From: Spirochaetales bacterium Spiro_09
Lineage (GTDB): Bacteria; Spirochaetota; Spirochaetia; Treponematales; Treponemataceae
Length of the DNA: 64,000 nucleotides
Direction of reading: 5' to 3'
NCBI GenBank assembly: GCA_001604385.1
Contig: LVBK01000026.1
Location: forward strand, 1 to 64,000
The notes under the pieces were generated by a model. The model made no database searches, was not told the DNA's origin, and was given only the letters and a program-made list of their open reading frames with translations. The position numbers were made by a program, and so were the translations under genes. Positions within the stretch are counted from its first letter, which is position 1. Each line of letters begins with the position of its first letter. Positions 6,907-15,868 of this stretch are shown piece by piece.

Positions 6907-9723
6907 TTACTTCAGTAATTCGGCTATTTCAGGCCGCTGCCATCTGAGGGCGATGTCACGGGCTGTTTCACCGGCAATATTCTTTGCCGAGCGATCAATA
7001 CGGGGCAATGCAAGCAACTTTTTCACCGTGTCAGCGCTTCCCATTCGGGCTGCATAATGAAGTACCCCGTCTCCGATGGTGTCAGTTTTGTCCGCAGCGA
7101 ATTCGCCGAGTAATGAAACAAAACGATTTTCGGCTTTAAGGGCTACGGATACCGGACTTTCACCCTGATTATCGCTTGCAAAGGGGTCTGCCCCGGCTGC
7201 CAATAGAATCCGGGTGCTCGCTTCCTGTCCCGCCCGTATGGCCATGAGTAAGGCGGTGCTTCCTGTTCTGTTCCGGTTATTGACCGGAAAGCGTTCCCGA
7301 ATCAAACCCTGAAGTGTTGATTCATTGCTGTGCTCGCTTACTGCTATATGCAGGGGGGTGTTCCCGTCCGAGTCGACAATGTTTGTATTTCCTCCGGTGA
7401 CTGCCATAACCGCTTCTGCCGATTTCTTGAAAGCGAGCGAAAGGGGAGTGCGCCCAAAGCTGTCGCGGGCCATTGGATTGCCTCCCGCACTGCGAATCAG
7501 CTGTATGATGGAAACATCTGAATATTCGACCGCTTCATGATACGCATTCCGTCCGTACATGTCCTGCATGACCGGAGAGGCACCCCGTTCAAGTAATAAA
7601 CGAACAGAATCAAGTTTATTCAATATAATCGAATCGCTCAGCGCGGTTTTTCCGGTTTCATCAGCAGCGTTAATATCCGCTCCGGCATTCAACAGCATGC
7701 GAATAAAGGCGCTGTCACCCCTGCGGGCAGCTTCGTGCAAGGCTGTTTTGCCCGCAAGATTTCGCGCGTTCACCAACCGTCGGGCGTTTCCGCTGGCATC
7801 CCAGGCGAGCAGGGTTTCGGCCGCATTTGTCGAAGACCAGCGGATACAGGCATGCAACACGGTGTTTCCCAAAAAGTCGCGCGCATTGATGTCGGGTCTT
7901 CGCTCGTTGGTTTCCGAAAGCATTATGCGTATTGTCGCGCCCGAGTCGGATTTTACCGCGTTAAAGAGGGGGGTCTCGCCATTGGCGTTTCGGGCATTCA
8001 TGTCACCGCCCTTTTCCGCAATAAATAGTATTACCGGCGCCAGCTGCCATTCAGCTGCCAGATGCAAGGGGGTGTTACCCGATCCATCGGATGACTTTAT
8101 GACGTTCGAGTTGAGCGTCCAGTCTTGCCGGCCGCCTGCCAGGGTCAGAGCAATTTTGAGGGGGGAGTCGCCCGACACGTTGGTACTGAACACATCTGCG
8201 CGGTAGGCAAGGAGAATTTCTCCTGCAGCGCGGTCGTTGTTGCGTATTGCGATATGCAGTGGTGTGTCCCCGTTTTTATCGCGTGCATTGACATCTGCCT
8301 TGACGGATATAAGGTAATTAATGACCGGTGTGTCCGCGCGCATGAGAACGGCAATATGAAGCGGGGTTCTTCCCCGGGAATCTCGTGACTGGGTGTTTTC
8401 TTCAATAATAACAGCGCGGACCAGTTCAATTCCCGCAAGTATAGCCCGTGAAAGTGCGGTGTGGCCGTCAATGTCTTCAGCATGAATGTCTGCCCCCAGT
8501 TTGACAAATAAATTTGCCTGGCTCGTCTGGTTTCGCTCGATCGCAAGGGCGAGCGGTGTCACGCCTTTCTTGTTTCGCTCGTTCAAGTCCGCACCGGAGG
8601 CAAGAAGCGAACGGATGATGTCCTCGCTCATGCCAAGTCGTGCGGCGATATGAAGGGGTGTTTCCCCGTAATTGTCTTTCAGATTCGGGTTTGCTCCCGC
8701 TTCCAGAAGATGGCCGAAAATTTGGGATCGTACGGCAATCGGCATAACCAAATGAAGGGGTGTATTTCCCGAAGAGTCTCTCTGGTCAGGATCTGCACCG
8801 GAGGCAAGCAGTAACCGGACAATATCAAGGCTGCCGTTTCGAACCGCTCCGTGAAGGGGTGTCGAGCTGGCGATATCCTTGGCATTTACCGGGACCTTTT
8901 TGTCCAGTATATAGGAGACATAGCCTCCATGGCCGTTTTCAGAGGCGAAATGCAAGGGCGTCTTTCCCTCGTCAAAGCGCATGGAAAAATTACGCTTGAT
9001 AACGGCAATCTCGAAGTAGGAAAAAGCGCCTCGCACCGGTTCGGCTCCCGCCAATAGAAGCATGGCAGCAATAGAAGCACTTTTTTGATTTTCAGGTGAT
9101 GCATACACGTAGGAAAGGGGACTCATGCCCTTATTATCCAGTTCGGAAACTACCGAACCTCTGTCAAGAAGAAGCTGAACAGCCTGTTGGTCAAGTTGTT
9201 CTGCCGCAAGATGCAGCATTGTTTTTCCCTCGGCATTTTTCTGACGTGATGTGTCACCGGTGATTATCGCGGCAAGAGCAGCTTCCCCGGATGTACGTGC
9301 CACTTCGAAAATATTGGTTCCGGCGCTTCCGGCAGAAAATACGCGGGCGCCCTTGGCTGAAAGGCTTGCGGCCGCATTCAGGCAGGACGCCTTTACTGCA
9401 GCTGCGAGAGGTGTTTCCCCTCCTGCATCGGTAATTTCCATGTCCGCACCAAGGGCCAGTAAAAAACTGACCATTTCTGCATCATCGCGCAAGGCCGCTA
9501 TGTGTAACAGACTTTGCCCCTGGGCATTTTTCTGGTTTATTGATTCCGAACTTGAGAAGCGTTTCTTGACTTCCTCTGTCTTTCCGGCGGAAATAAGCGC
9601 AATTAAGGAATTTTCTTCGACCGGTGGCTCGACCGGAGCCTGTTGCGTCGCGCACGCCGAGGCAAGGATAGTGGCCGCAATAAGCAGGACAACGGCATAT
9701 CCCCGAGCAATTGGTGTATTCAT
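6907..9723 (-). CDS. Giant ankyrin-repeat lipoprotein
   Basis: An extracytoplasmic protein of 938 residues built almost wholly from ankyrin repeats. I count about 25-27 units with the pattern G-x-TPLHIA-x(n)-LL-x-GADxNxxD. The N-terminus is a lipoprotein signal ending in ASAC, with Cys24 as the likely lipidated residue, so it is anchored in a membrane facing the periplasm or outside. Ankyrin domains bind proteins and no catalytic domain is visible, so it is probably a scaffold or an adhesion/interaction protein. ATG at 9723 follows GGGGGG by six bases. A TTG at 9729 is possible. It ends at a strong terminator and stands alone. Confidence 0.9.
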   Translation of the reverse strand: MNTPIARGYAVVLLIAATILASACATQQAPVEPPVEENSLIALISAGKTEEVKKRFSSSESINQKNAQGQSLLHIAALRDDAEMVSFLLALGADMEITDAGGETPLAAAVKASCLNAAASLSAKGARVFSAGSAGTNIFEVARTSGEAALAAIITGDTSRQKNAEGKTMLHLAAEQLDQQAVQLLLDRGSVVSELDNKGMSPLSYVYASPENQKSASIAAMLLLAGAEPVRGAFSYFEIAVIKRNFSMRFDEGKTPLHFASENGHGGYVSYILDKKVPVNAKDIASSTPLHGAVRNGSLDIVRLLLASGADPDQRDSSGNTPLHLVMPIAVRSQIFGHLLEAGANPNLKDNYGETPLHIAARLGMSEDIIRSLLASGADLNERNKKGVTPLALAIERNQTSQANLFVKLGADIHAEDIDGHTALSRAILAGIELVRAVIIEENTQSRDSRGRTPLHIAVLMRADTPVINYLISVKADVNARDKNGDTPLHIAIRNNDRAAGEILLAYRADVFSTNVSGDSPLKIALTLAGGRQDWTLNSNVIKSSDGSGNTPLHLAAEWQLAPVILFIAEKGGDMNARNANGETPLFNAVKSDSGATIRIMLSETNERRPDINARDFLGNTVLHACIRWSSTNAAETLLAWDASGNARRLVNARNLAGKTALHEAARRGDSAFIRMLLNAGADINAADETGKTALSDSIILNKLDSVRLLLERGASPVMQDMYGRNAYHEAVEYSDVSIIQLIRSAGGNPMARDSFGRTPLSLAFKKSAEAVMAVTGGNTNIVDSDGNTPLHIAVSEHSNESTLQGLIRERFPVNNRNRTGSTALLMAIRAGQEASTRILLAAGADPFASDNQGESPVSVALKAENRFVSLLGEFAADKTDTIGDGVLHYAARMGSADTVKKLLALPRIDRSAKNIAGETARDIALRWQRPEIAELLK

Positions 9724-9862
9724 GTACAACCCCCCGTTTCCATCATCGGATGAAATGAGTCCGGGATAAACAGCAATCGTACGGGCTGGTGTGTCCTTTT
9801 TTTTGGTGAAAACAACAAAAAAATAACAGAAATCTCCAGAAATGCCGATACACTGTAAACAA

Positions 9863-10231
9863 ATGAATAACCGCTATACTTTTATCGAGGATTATGAAGC
9901 CGTGATGGAACGGCTCGGGGGAAATCCACTTCTTTTGGATAAGCTTCTCCGGAAGTTTTTCCTGGCCTACCGAAATACCCATCAGGAACTGGACTCATTT
10001 ATCGGATGCGGTAAATTGGTGGAGGCACACCGGCTTGTTCATTCCATTAAAGGTGTGTCGGGAAATTTGGGCCTTTCCGAGGTGTATCGCCAGTCTGTGG
10101 CCCTTGATCTGGTCATGAAAGACGGCAGTTTTGATCCTGCCGTCTGTGACACTGCCCTGTTTACTGCGGCAATGGACTCGTTGATATCCATGCTGGAAAC
10201 AGTGCTTGAATCAGACGTCTCCGGCCTGTAA
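9863..10231 (+). CDS. Hpt domain histidine phosphotransfer protein
   Basis: Single-domain phosphotransfer protein of about 122 residues. The Hpt motif AHRLVHSIKGVSGNLG contains the phospho-accepting His in HSIKG, preceded by a helical bundle (FIEDYEAVMERLGG). Such proteins shuttle phosphate between response-regulator domains of hybrid kinases. No kinase or receiver lies nearby, so it is an orphan component. The ATG at 9863 is chosen because TACACT at 9849-9854 lies eight bases before it and no ribosome-binding site is present, suggesting a leaderless start. An in-frame ATG at 9842 would place that box inside the gene. Confidence 0.85.
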   Translation: MNNRYTFIEDYEAVMERLGGNPLLLDKLLRKFFLAYRNTHQELDSFIGCGKLVEAHRLVHSIKGVSGNLGLSEVYRQSVALDLVMKDGSFDPAVCDTALFTAAMDSLISMLETVLESDVSGL

Positions 10232-10240
10232 CGAAACCCG

Positions 10241-12385
10241 TCAGTTTCCGGTAAACAATCGATGGACCTCGTCAACGCTTTTTGCATTGATAATCCGTTC
10301 CGTCAATTCTTTTTCTTTCAGTAAAATACTTACGGCTGCCAGGAACTGGACGTGCGGGCCGCTTTCCTTTTTCGGAGAAACTACCATTATAAACAGCCTT
10401 GACGGTTTTCCGTCGAACGAATTGAAGTCTATTCCGTCTTTCTTGATTCCGATCGCGATGGTCATTGCCCTGATGCCGTCGGTTTTACCATGAGGAAGCG
10501 CAATGCCGTGTTGCATGCCGGTGCTCATTGACCGTTCACGGCCCATGACATCTTCAAGTATCAGCGCCCGATCGGTGACATAGCCGCCCCGGATGATCAG
10601 GTCAACCATTTCGGTAATTATTTCTTCTTTTGTAGTACCTTTCAATTCGGTGGAAATGCATCGGGGCGACACAAGCTTCAGCAGTTTCTTGTCAGAGCGG
10701 GCCTCCCCGGAGGTAAGGTCGCGGAGCATTTGGGCAGGATCCGCCGAGGATTTGAGATGTTCCATTGACTCATTCAAACGGAGCACCACCTCGTACATTG
10801 AGGTTTTGACGAAGGCAGTATCCTCGGGTGCCGTTTCAATGGTTACCCTGTTTTCTTCCTCCGTGATTGATAGAGCAATGTCGCCCTTTCGCGCCTGTGA
10901 AATTCCCTCATCGATATTCATCATCTGAACATAAAAGCCTTCTGCCTTGAGATCCTTCAACAGAATATCCACTACAAGGTCGGCAATTTCATCATTGACA
11001 AAGTCCCAGGTAAGAGATTCCATTTCGGAGCTTTTTGCGTCCTTGCGCGTACCCCGACCCGGGATTTTCAGGACAAAGTTAAGGAAGGGTGGAGCGATCA
11101 GTGTGGTCAGCAAGGTCATCATGATCACTACACCGAAGAGCTGGTCGTTCAGTATACCAGCGGTCATTCCGATACCCGCAATGATCAGTGCCACTTCGCC
11201 GCGGGGAACCATGCCGGCGCCGATCCGCAAGGCTCCTTTCAGATTAAAGCCCAGAGCAAGGGAAGGCAGGGCGCATCCGACGGTTTTTGCCAGTACTGCA
11301 ATGACCGTATACAGGAGCCCAAAACTGATTACCTCGGGAGAAAAGAGTTCCTGCACGTTGACCAGCATGCCCATTACGGCAAAGAACAGGGGTACAAAGA
11401 ACTCATAGAGACCGTGAATGCGTTCCTGAATGACCGCCGCAATGTCGGTTTTTGAAAGCGACAGTCCGGTAATATACGCCCCGATGATCATGGCAAGGCC
11501 TTCCTTTTCAAATACGCCGGCCAGTATCAGCGCAAGGCCCAGGGCGCAGACGGAAAAATCAAAGGAATGCCTGAATACTTTCAGGAATGAGGCGATACGC
11601 TTGGAGAATATGAGTCCGGCCGCGGTAAATCCGAGCCAGATGCCGAAAGCCCGACCTGCTATGCCGCCGATTGCCGCAGCGCTGACGGTGCCGTCGCCGG
11701 AGCCGGACATGACTGCCACCAGGCCCAGAACGACCGCGAGCATGATAATGCCCAGCACATCGTCAAAGACGGCAGCGGCAAGGATGGTCACGCCTTCGGG
11801 AGAGTCCATTTTTTTCCGGTCTGAAAGAATCCGGGCGGTTATGCCAACCGAGGTCGCGGTGGACAGTATGCCAAGAAAGAGGGCTCGCGGGTCCATGAAC
11901 TCGACCCCGAGAAGCATGACGCCGACAAGATCGCCCAGGGCAAAGGAAAAAATAACGCCGCCCAATCCGACAATACCGCCTGCAACCGAATAGCGAAGGA
12001 AGAGCGGAATGTCGGTCTCCAGACCCGAGGCAAAAAGAAGTATTATTGACGCGACTGTCGCGAAGCCATACAGTTCCGGGCTGACAGCGAGAGCGCCTTC
12101 ATGCAGGGGAAAAATTCCGTGCGGAAAGAAAACGGGAATTTGAATCGCTCCCAGGGCATAGGGACCGATAACCACTCCTGCAAGCAGTTCACCCAATACC
12201 GATGGTATTCCGATTTTTTTGACGAGCATTCCGCCGACTCTGACGGCAAAAAGAATGATTCCGATTTGGAGAACCAGTTCGGACATGACTTCTGTCACCG
12301 ATTCGGTTTCTCCGGCAAAGATGGCGCCTGCTGTAAGCAGCAAAAACGTCAAGATGGCCAGAAAAAGCTTTACGCTGTGTTTCAT
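10241..12385 (-). CDS. CPA2 family cation/proton antiporter fused to a PTS EIIA (fructose-type) domain
   Basis: Membrane protein of 714 residues in two parts. Residues about 30-430 form a CPA2/KefB-like Na+/H+ exchanger with 11-13 hydrophobic segments and typical stretches such as GELLAGVVIGP and ASGLETDIPLF. The last 150 residues are a PTS EIIA type 2 domain with the phospho-His near 632 in GIALPHGKTD. The linker contains a short ferredoxin-like regulatory stretch. The fusion suggests that antiport activity responds to phosphotransferase status. The start at 12385 has AGAGG six bases upstream and an N-terminal signal-like segment. It is separated from fabH by a terminator. Confidence 0.9.
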   Translation of the reverse strand: MKHSVKLFLAILTFLLLTAGAIFAGETESVTEVMSELVLQIGIILFAVRVGGMLVKKIGIPSVLGELLAGVVIGPYALGAIQIPVFFPHGIFPLHEGALAVSPELYGFATVASIILLFASGLETDIPLFLRYSVAGGIVGLGGVIFSFALGDLVGVMLLGVEFMDPRALFLGILSTATSVGITARILSDRKKMDSPEGVTILAAAVFDDVLGIIMLAVVLGLVAVMSGSGDGTVSAAAIGGIAGRAFGIWLGFTAAGLIFSKRIASFLKVFRHSFDFSVCALGLALILAGVFEKEGLAMIIGAYITGLSLSKTDIAAVIQERIHGLYEFFVPLFFAVMGMLVNVQELFSPEVISFGLLYTVIAVLAKTVGCALPSLALGFNLKGALRIGAGMVPRGEVALIIAGIGMTAGILNDQLFGVVIMMTLLTTLIAPPFLNFVLKIPGRGTRKDAKSSEMESLTWDFVNDEIADLVVDILLKDLKAEGFYVQMMNIDEGISQARKGDIALSITEEENRVTIETAPEDTAFVKTSMYEVVLRLNESMEHLKSSADPAQMLRDLTSGEARSDKKLLKLVSPRCISTELKGTTKEEIITEMVDLIIRGGYVTDRALILEDVMGRERSMSTGMQHGIALPHGKTDGIRAMTIAIGIKKDGIDFNSFDGKPSRLFIMVVSPKKESGPHVQFLAAVSILLKEKELTERIINAKSVDEVHRLFTGN

Positions 12386-12398
12386 ATACTGCCTCTTG

Positions 12399-12442
12399 AA
12401 AAAAAATGAAGCCTGTTGAACGTGTACTATCATTCAACAGGC
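12399..12442 (-). terminator. Intrinsic terminator after fabH
   Basis: Read on the minus strand, GCCTGTTGAA pairs with TTCAACAGGC (12411-12420 and 12433-12442) and is followed by TTCA and eight T. It ends fabH just before the antiporter start. Confidence 0.85.
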
Positions 12443-12524
12443 ATTGTTGTACTGCAAATCATTACATATAGCGCAATACTTTGCAAGAGGGTGGAAATGT
12501 TTGCGGTTGTTTACATATTTTAGC

Positions 12525-13538
12525 TTACCAGACCACCAGACAACCGCCATACGTCAAGCCGCCGCCGAAGCCGACCATCATGATGATATCGCCCTTTTCA
12601 AGATCGCCGGTTCGCGCATATTCGTCGAGCGCTACCGGTATTGTGGCCCCCGAAGTATTGGCATAGCGCTCTATGTTCATGAAAAACTTGTCTTCCGGTA
12701 TGTTCATCCGTTTTGCTGCAGCCTGGATAATCCGCTCGTTTGCCTGGTGGGGAACCACTTTTTTAATATCGTTCATGGTCAAACCCTCAGCTTCCAGAAG
12801 CTGCTCCATAATATCGGTAAATGCTTTGACCGCAAAGTTATAGACAGCGCGTCCATTCATATAAATATGTATAGGCTGATCAATAACCTCTCCCTTTTTG
12901 AAGGGCGCGCGCGTTCCACCCCGGGCACATTTCAGTTCCTGCGCTCCCGATCCCTGCGCACGTAGAATTGATCTGATAAGGCCTCGTTTTCCGATTCCCC
13001 GGGAAGGAGCGTCGGTACGTTCAAGGATAACCGCTCCCGCTGCATCGCCGAAGAGAACTGCCGTTGCCCGGTCGTCCCAATTGGTTATGCGTGTCAGAAT
13101 ATCTGCACCCACGACAAGGGCTCGTTTTCGGTCTCCGTTCATCAGCATGGAGGAGGCTGCATCAAGGGCGTATACAAAACCGGTGCAGGCGGCCTGAATG
13201 TCGAAGGCTCCCGCGTTTTCAGCCTTTAATTTGTCCTGAATGATACAGGCAACTGAAGGAAAACCATAATAATCGGGACTACCCGTTGCCACGACGATCA
13301 GATCCAGGGAAGCTGCTTCCGCTTCGGGATTTTCCGGATTAAGGCTTTTCAGCGCATCAAGGGCTGCCTTGTATGCCAGATCGCTTGTTGCTTCATCATC
13401 GGCTGCAATATGGCGTGAACCGATTCCGGTATGGGAGCGAATCCATTCATCCGAGGTATCCATGGTTTTTGCCAAATCATCATTGGTTACCCGACGTGCT
13501 GGCAAATACCGTCCCGTTGCGACTATTTCAATGGCCAT
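12525..13538 (-). CDS. fabH: 3-oxoacyl-ACP synthase III
   Basis: Starts type II fatty acid synthesis by condensing acetyl-CoA (or a branched acyl-CoA) with malonyl-ACP in the cytoplasm. The catalytic triad is intact: Cys118 in DIQAACTGF, His264 in VVPHQANERI and Asn294 in RYANTSGAT. Length is 337 residues, usual for FabH. AGGAG lies nine bases before the ATG. The gene is monocistronic, ends at the terminator at 12399-12442, and faces the oxoacid oxidoreductase operon. Branched-chain acyl-CoA made by that operon could be a FabH primer, which would give the divergent pairing a metabolic logic (inference). Confidence 0.95.
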   Translation of the reverse strand: MAIEIVATGRYLPARRVTNDDLAKTMDTSDEWIRSHTGIGSRHIAADDEATSDLAYKAALDALKSLNPENPEAEAASLDLIVVATGSPDYYGFPSVACIIQDKLKAENAGAFDIQAACTGFVYALDAASSMLMNGDRKRALVVGADILTRITNWDDRATAVLFGDAAGAVILERTDAPSRGIGKRGLIRSILRAQGSGAQELKCARGGTRAPFKKGEVIDQPIHIYMNGRAVYNFAVKAFTDIMEQLLEAEGLTMNDIKKVVPHQANERIIQAAAKRMNIPEDKFFMNIERYANTSGATIPVALDEYARTGDLEKGDIIMMVGFGGGLTYGGCLVVW

Positions 13539-13573
13539 TCGTATTCTCCTGGAAAAAATATCATTTTGTTAAT

Positions 13574-13610
13574 GCAACCGGTTTAGACTGCCGGTGTCTA
13601 AAAAGGTTGC
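13574..13610 (-). promoter_or_regulatory. Interrupted palindrome in the fabH leader
   Basis: GCAACC at 13574-13579 and GGTTGC at 13605-13610 enclose TTTAGAC at 13582-13588 and GTCTAAA at 13596-13602, around a 7-base centre. The 37-base structure lies between the fabH promoter and its ribosome-binding site, so it could be an operator or an mRNA hairpin. I see no T run that would make it an attenuator. Confidence 0.5.
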
Positions 13611-13615
13611 AGAGT

Positions 13616-13683
13616 AAAAATAGCACATGTGCATTATTTGTCAATATGTCAAATTGACATTATTACAGATTATGTCATAAAGT
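13616..13683. promoter_or_regulatory. Divergent promoter region of fabH and the oxoacid oxidoreductase operon
   Basis: For fabH, TTGACA on the minus strand (13639-13644) is 16 bases from TATTTT. For the plus operon, TTGACA at 13654-13659 is 18 bases from TAAAGT at 13678-13683. The spacer of the fabH promoter contains the 10-bp palindrome GCACATGTGC (13623-13632), a possible repressor site. Assignment is by sequence only. Confidence 0.5.
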
Positions 13684-13761
13684 AAGGTTGGTGCATTTAC
13701 CGGATTTTCCGGATAATACATGCCATGTATCCGGTACACGCGCCGGGTCGGGGAGAAGTGA

Positions 13762-13989
13762 ATGAGACGTGGTAAGGTGGTTATAGACAGGGAGCGCTGC
13801 AAGGGTTGTTACCTCTGCGTTCGGAGCTGCCCCTTCGGGGTGCTGGGTGAGGATACCCGCATGAACGGTTCCGGGGTGTATCCCTCTTGCGTAATAAAGG
13901 CAGAAGCCTGTACGGGTTGTACCTCCTGTTTCAAGGTGTGTCCCGATGTGGCGATCACCGTGTGGGAGCGGGAGGAAGGAGACAAATGA
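13762..13989 (+). CDS. 4Fe-4S ferredoxin-type delta subunit of 2-oxoacid:ferredoxin oxidoreductase
   Basis: Small 75-residue iron-sulfur protein carrying two 4Fe-4S motifs: CKGCYLCVRSC followed by P, and CTGCTSCFKVC followed by P. It passes electrons from the thiamine-diphosphate centre to the external acceptor. It is the first gene of a four-gene operon and overlaps the next by ATGA at 13986-13989. GGAG lies six bases before the ATG. In this enzyme family it is usually named VorD or KorD. Confidence 0.92.
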   Translation: MRRGKVVIDRERCKGCYLCVRSCPFGVLGEDTRMNGSGVYPSCVIKAEACTGCTSCFKVCPDVAITVWEREEGDK

Positions 13990-15098
13990 GCGACGGTATG
14001 TCCGAAAAGATATTGATGAAGGGTAATGAGGCCATTGCGGAAGCGGCAATTCGCGCCGGCTGTATGGCGTACTACGGGTATCCCATTACCCCCCAGAACG
14101 AGTTGATTGCCTATATGGCCGAGCATATGCATGAACATGGGCGCATATTCATTCAGGCCGAAAGTGAAACAGCCGCAATTAATATGGTTTATGGGTCCGC
14201 GGCGACCGGTGTTCGTGCAATGACCAGTTCGTCCAGTCCGGGTATAAGCCTCAAGCAGGAAGGTATCTCCTATGCCGCGGGTGCAGATTTACCGCTTGTT
14301 TTCGTAAATATCGTTCGGGGTGGGCCGGGGCTTGGTTCAATAGCACCGGCGCAAAGTGACTACATTCAGTCAACACGGGGCGGGGGGCATGGTGATTACC
14401 GGGTTGTCGTGCTCGCTCCGGCAAGTGTCCAGGAGGCTGCCGACCTGACCTGGGCTGCTTTTGATATTGCCGACCGCTGGCGCATGCCCGTTTTGATTCT
14501 GGGTGACGGAGTCATCGGGCAAATGATGGAAGGTATCGAACTTCCTCCCATGCGGGATCTTGCCTCCCTGCCGGACAAAACTGACTGGGCTGTCGGTAAC
14601 ATGGCCTCCTCTCCGGAAGGCAACCGTCCAGCCCGGCACATCACCTCCATAAATCTAGTTCCCGAAGAACTTGAAGCGCTGGTTTTCAGCCGTTTTGAAC
14701 GGTACCGGAAGGTAGAAACCGAAGAAGTACGGTATGACGAGTACTGCTGCGATGAGGCCGATCTGGTACTCGTTGCCTATGGTACGGCCGCGCGTGTGTG
14801 CCGAGGAGCGGTCGAAGCCGCCCGTGCAGCCGGCCTGAAAGTCGGTTTGTTCAGGCCAATATCGCTGTGGCCCTTTCCGAAACAGGCCCTTGCCGGTCGT
14901 TCCGCAACCGCAAAACGGTTTCTGGTGGTTGAAATGAGTATGGGACAGATGATCGATGATGTGCGTCTTTCGATACGCGATGCAATCCAGGTTGACCTCT
15001 TGCCCCATGCGGGTGGTGTTGTGCCGACCGAAGAGGAAGTATATGCACGATGTGTCGCGATTTGCGCGGAATTGAACCAAGGGAGAATACATTCATGA
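13986..15098 (+). CDS. vorB: 3-methyl-2-oxobutanoate/2-oxoglutarate ferredoxin oxidoreductase alpha subunit (VorB/KorA)
   Basis: Alpha subunit of 370 residues of a CoA-acylating 2-oxoacid:ferredoxin oxidoreductase. The N-terminus EKILMKGNEAIAEAAIRAGC and the GYPITPQNE motif are typical of VorB proteins, which oxidise branched-chain 2-oxoacids to acyl-CoA. The start at 13986 overlaps the ferredoxin stop. A frame reaching 13887 runs inside that gene and is not used. The 3' end overlaps the next gene by ATGA at 15095-15098. Whether valine-derived 2-oxoacids or 2-oxoglutarate is the true substrate cannot be decided from sequence alone. Confidence 0.9.
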   Translation: MSDGMSEKILMKGNEAIAEAAIRAGCMAYYGYPITPQNELIAYMAEHMHEHGRIFIQAESETAAINMVYGSAATGVRAMTSSSSPGISLKQEGISYAAGADLPLVFVNIVRGGPGLGSIAPAQSDYIQSTRGGGHGDYRVVVLAPASVQEAADLTWAAFDIADRWRMPVLILGDGVIGQMMEGIELPPMRDLASLPDKTDWAVGNMASSPEGNRPARHITSINLVPEELEALVFSRFERYRKVETEEVRYDEYCCDEADLVLVAYGTAARVCRGAVEAARAAGLKVGLFRPISLWPFPKQALAGRSATAKRFLVVEMSMGQMIDDVRLSIRDAIQVDLLPHAGGVVPTEEEVYARCVAICAELNQGRIHS

Positions 15099-15868
15099 AG
15101 CTCTTAGCCGGACACCCCGAAAGCCTGGTTTCCGTTCAGACGAAATATTGTGCCGGGTGTGGACATGGCGTCATACACCGTGTCATCTGTGAAATTATCG
15201 ATGAACTGGGCTTGAGACAAAAAAGTATTATTACCAATCCGGTCGGCTGTTCCATCTGGGCCGACCTTTACTTCGATTTTGATTCCGTACAACCGGCACA
15301 CGGGCGCACACCGGCTGCCGCTACGGGCATCAAGCGAGTGTTGAATGATCATCTGGTCATCTGTTATCAGGGTGACGGTGATCTTGCCGCCATCGGGACC
15401 GCGGAGATAATTCATGCGGCAAACCGGGGTGAAAAATTTACGACCATCTTCGTCAATAATGCCATTTATGGCATGACCGGGGGACAGATGGCTCCTACTA
15501 CCCTTGTCGGTCAACGGGCAGCTACCGCTCCCGGTGGACGGGATCCGGTAGAACAGGGCATGGGATATCCCATCCGGGTGCTCGAAATGCTCGCAACCCT
15601 TGGTGGAACACGGTACCTTGCGCGCGGCGCGACCAATTCACCAGCCAATATCGCCAAGCTGAAAACGTATATAAAGAAGGCATTTACCGCCCAGATGGCG
15701 GGGGAAGGTTTTACCATGGTGGAAATACTGTCTCCCTGCGGCACAAACTGGGGAATGTCTCCGGTTGAGGCGGTAGACTGGCTTGAAAAAGAAATGATTC
15801 CGTTCTATCCCCTTGGGGAGATCAAAAACGAGTTGAGCCACAATGCGGCTCAGGGAGAAAAGACATGA
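15095..15868 (+). CDS. 2-oxoacid:ferredoxin oxidoreductase beta subunit, thiamine diphosphate-binding
   Basis: Catalytic TPP subunit of 257 residues (VorA or KorB in other systems). KYCAGCGHGVIHR near the N-terminus is the family signature. The TPP/Mg motif is GDGDLAAIG followed by VNNAIYGMTGGQMAPTT. Start 15095 overlaps the previous stop, and the 3' end overlaps the gamma subunit by ATGA at 15865-15868. Such repeated four-base overlaps suggest strict stoichiometric translation of the complex. Confidence 0.93.
   Translation: MKLLAGHPESLVSVQTKYCAGCGHGVIHRVICEIIDELGLRQKSIITNPVGCSIWADLYFDFDSVQPAHGRTPAAATGIKRVLNDHLVICYQGDGDLAAIGTAEIIHAANRGEKFTTIFVNNAIYGMTGGQMAPTTLVGQRAATAPGGRDPVEQGMGYPIRVLEMLATLGGTRYLARGATNSPANIAKLKTYIKKAFTAQMAGEGFTMVEILSPCGTNWGMSPVEAVDWLEKEMIPFYPLGEIKNELSHNAAQGEKT

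Noticed and set aside
13647-13659. Palindrome TGTCAAATTGACA as an operator
   Set aside because: It is simply explained by opposite-facing -35-like TTGACA sequences in the divergent promoter region. It may still bind a factor, but there is no need to assume one.
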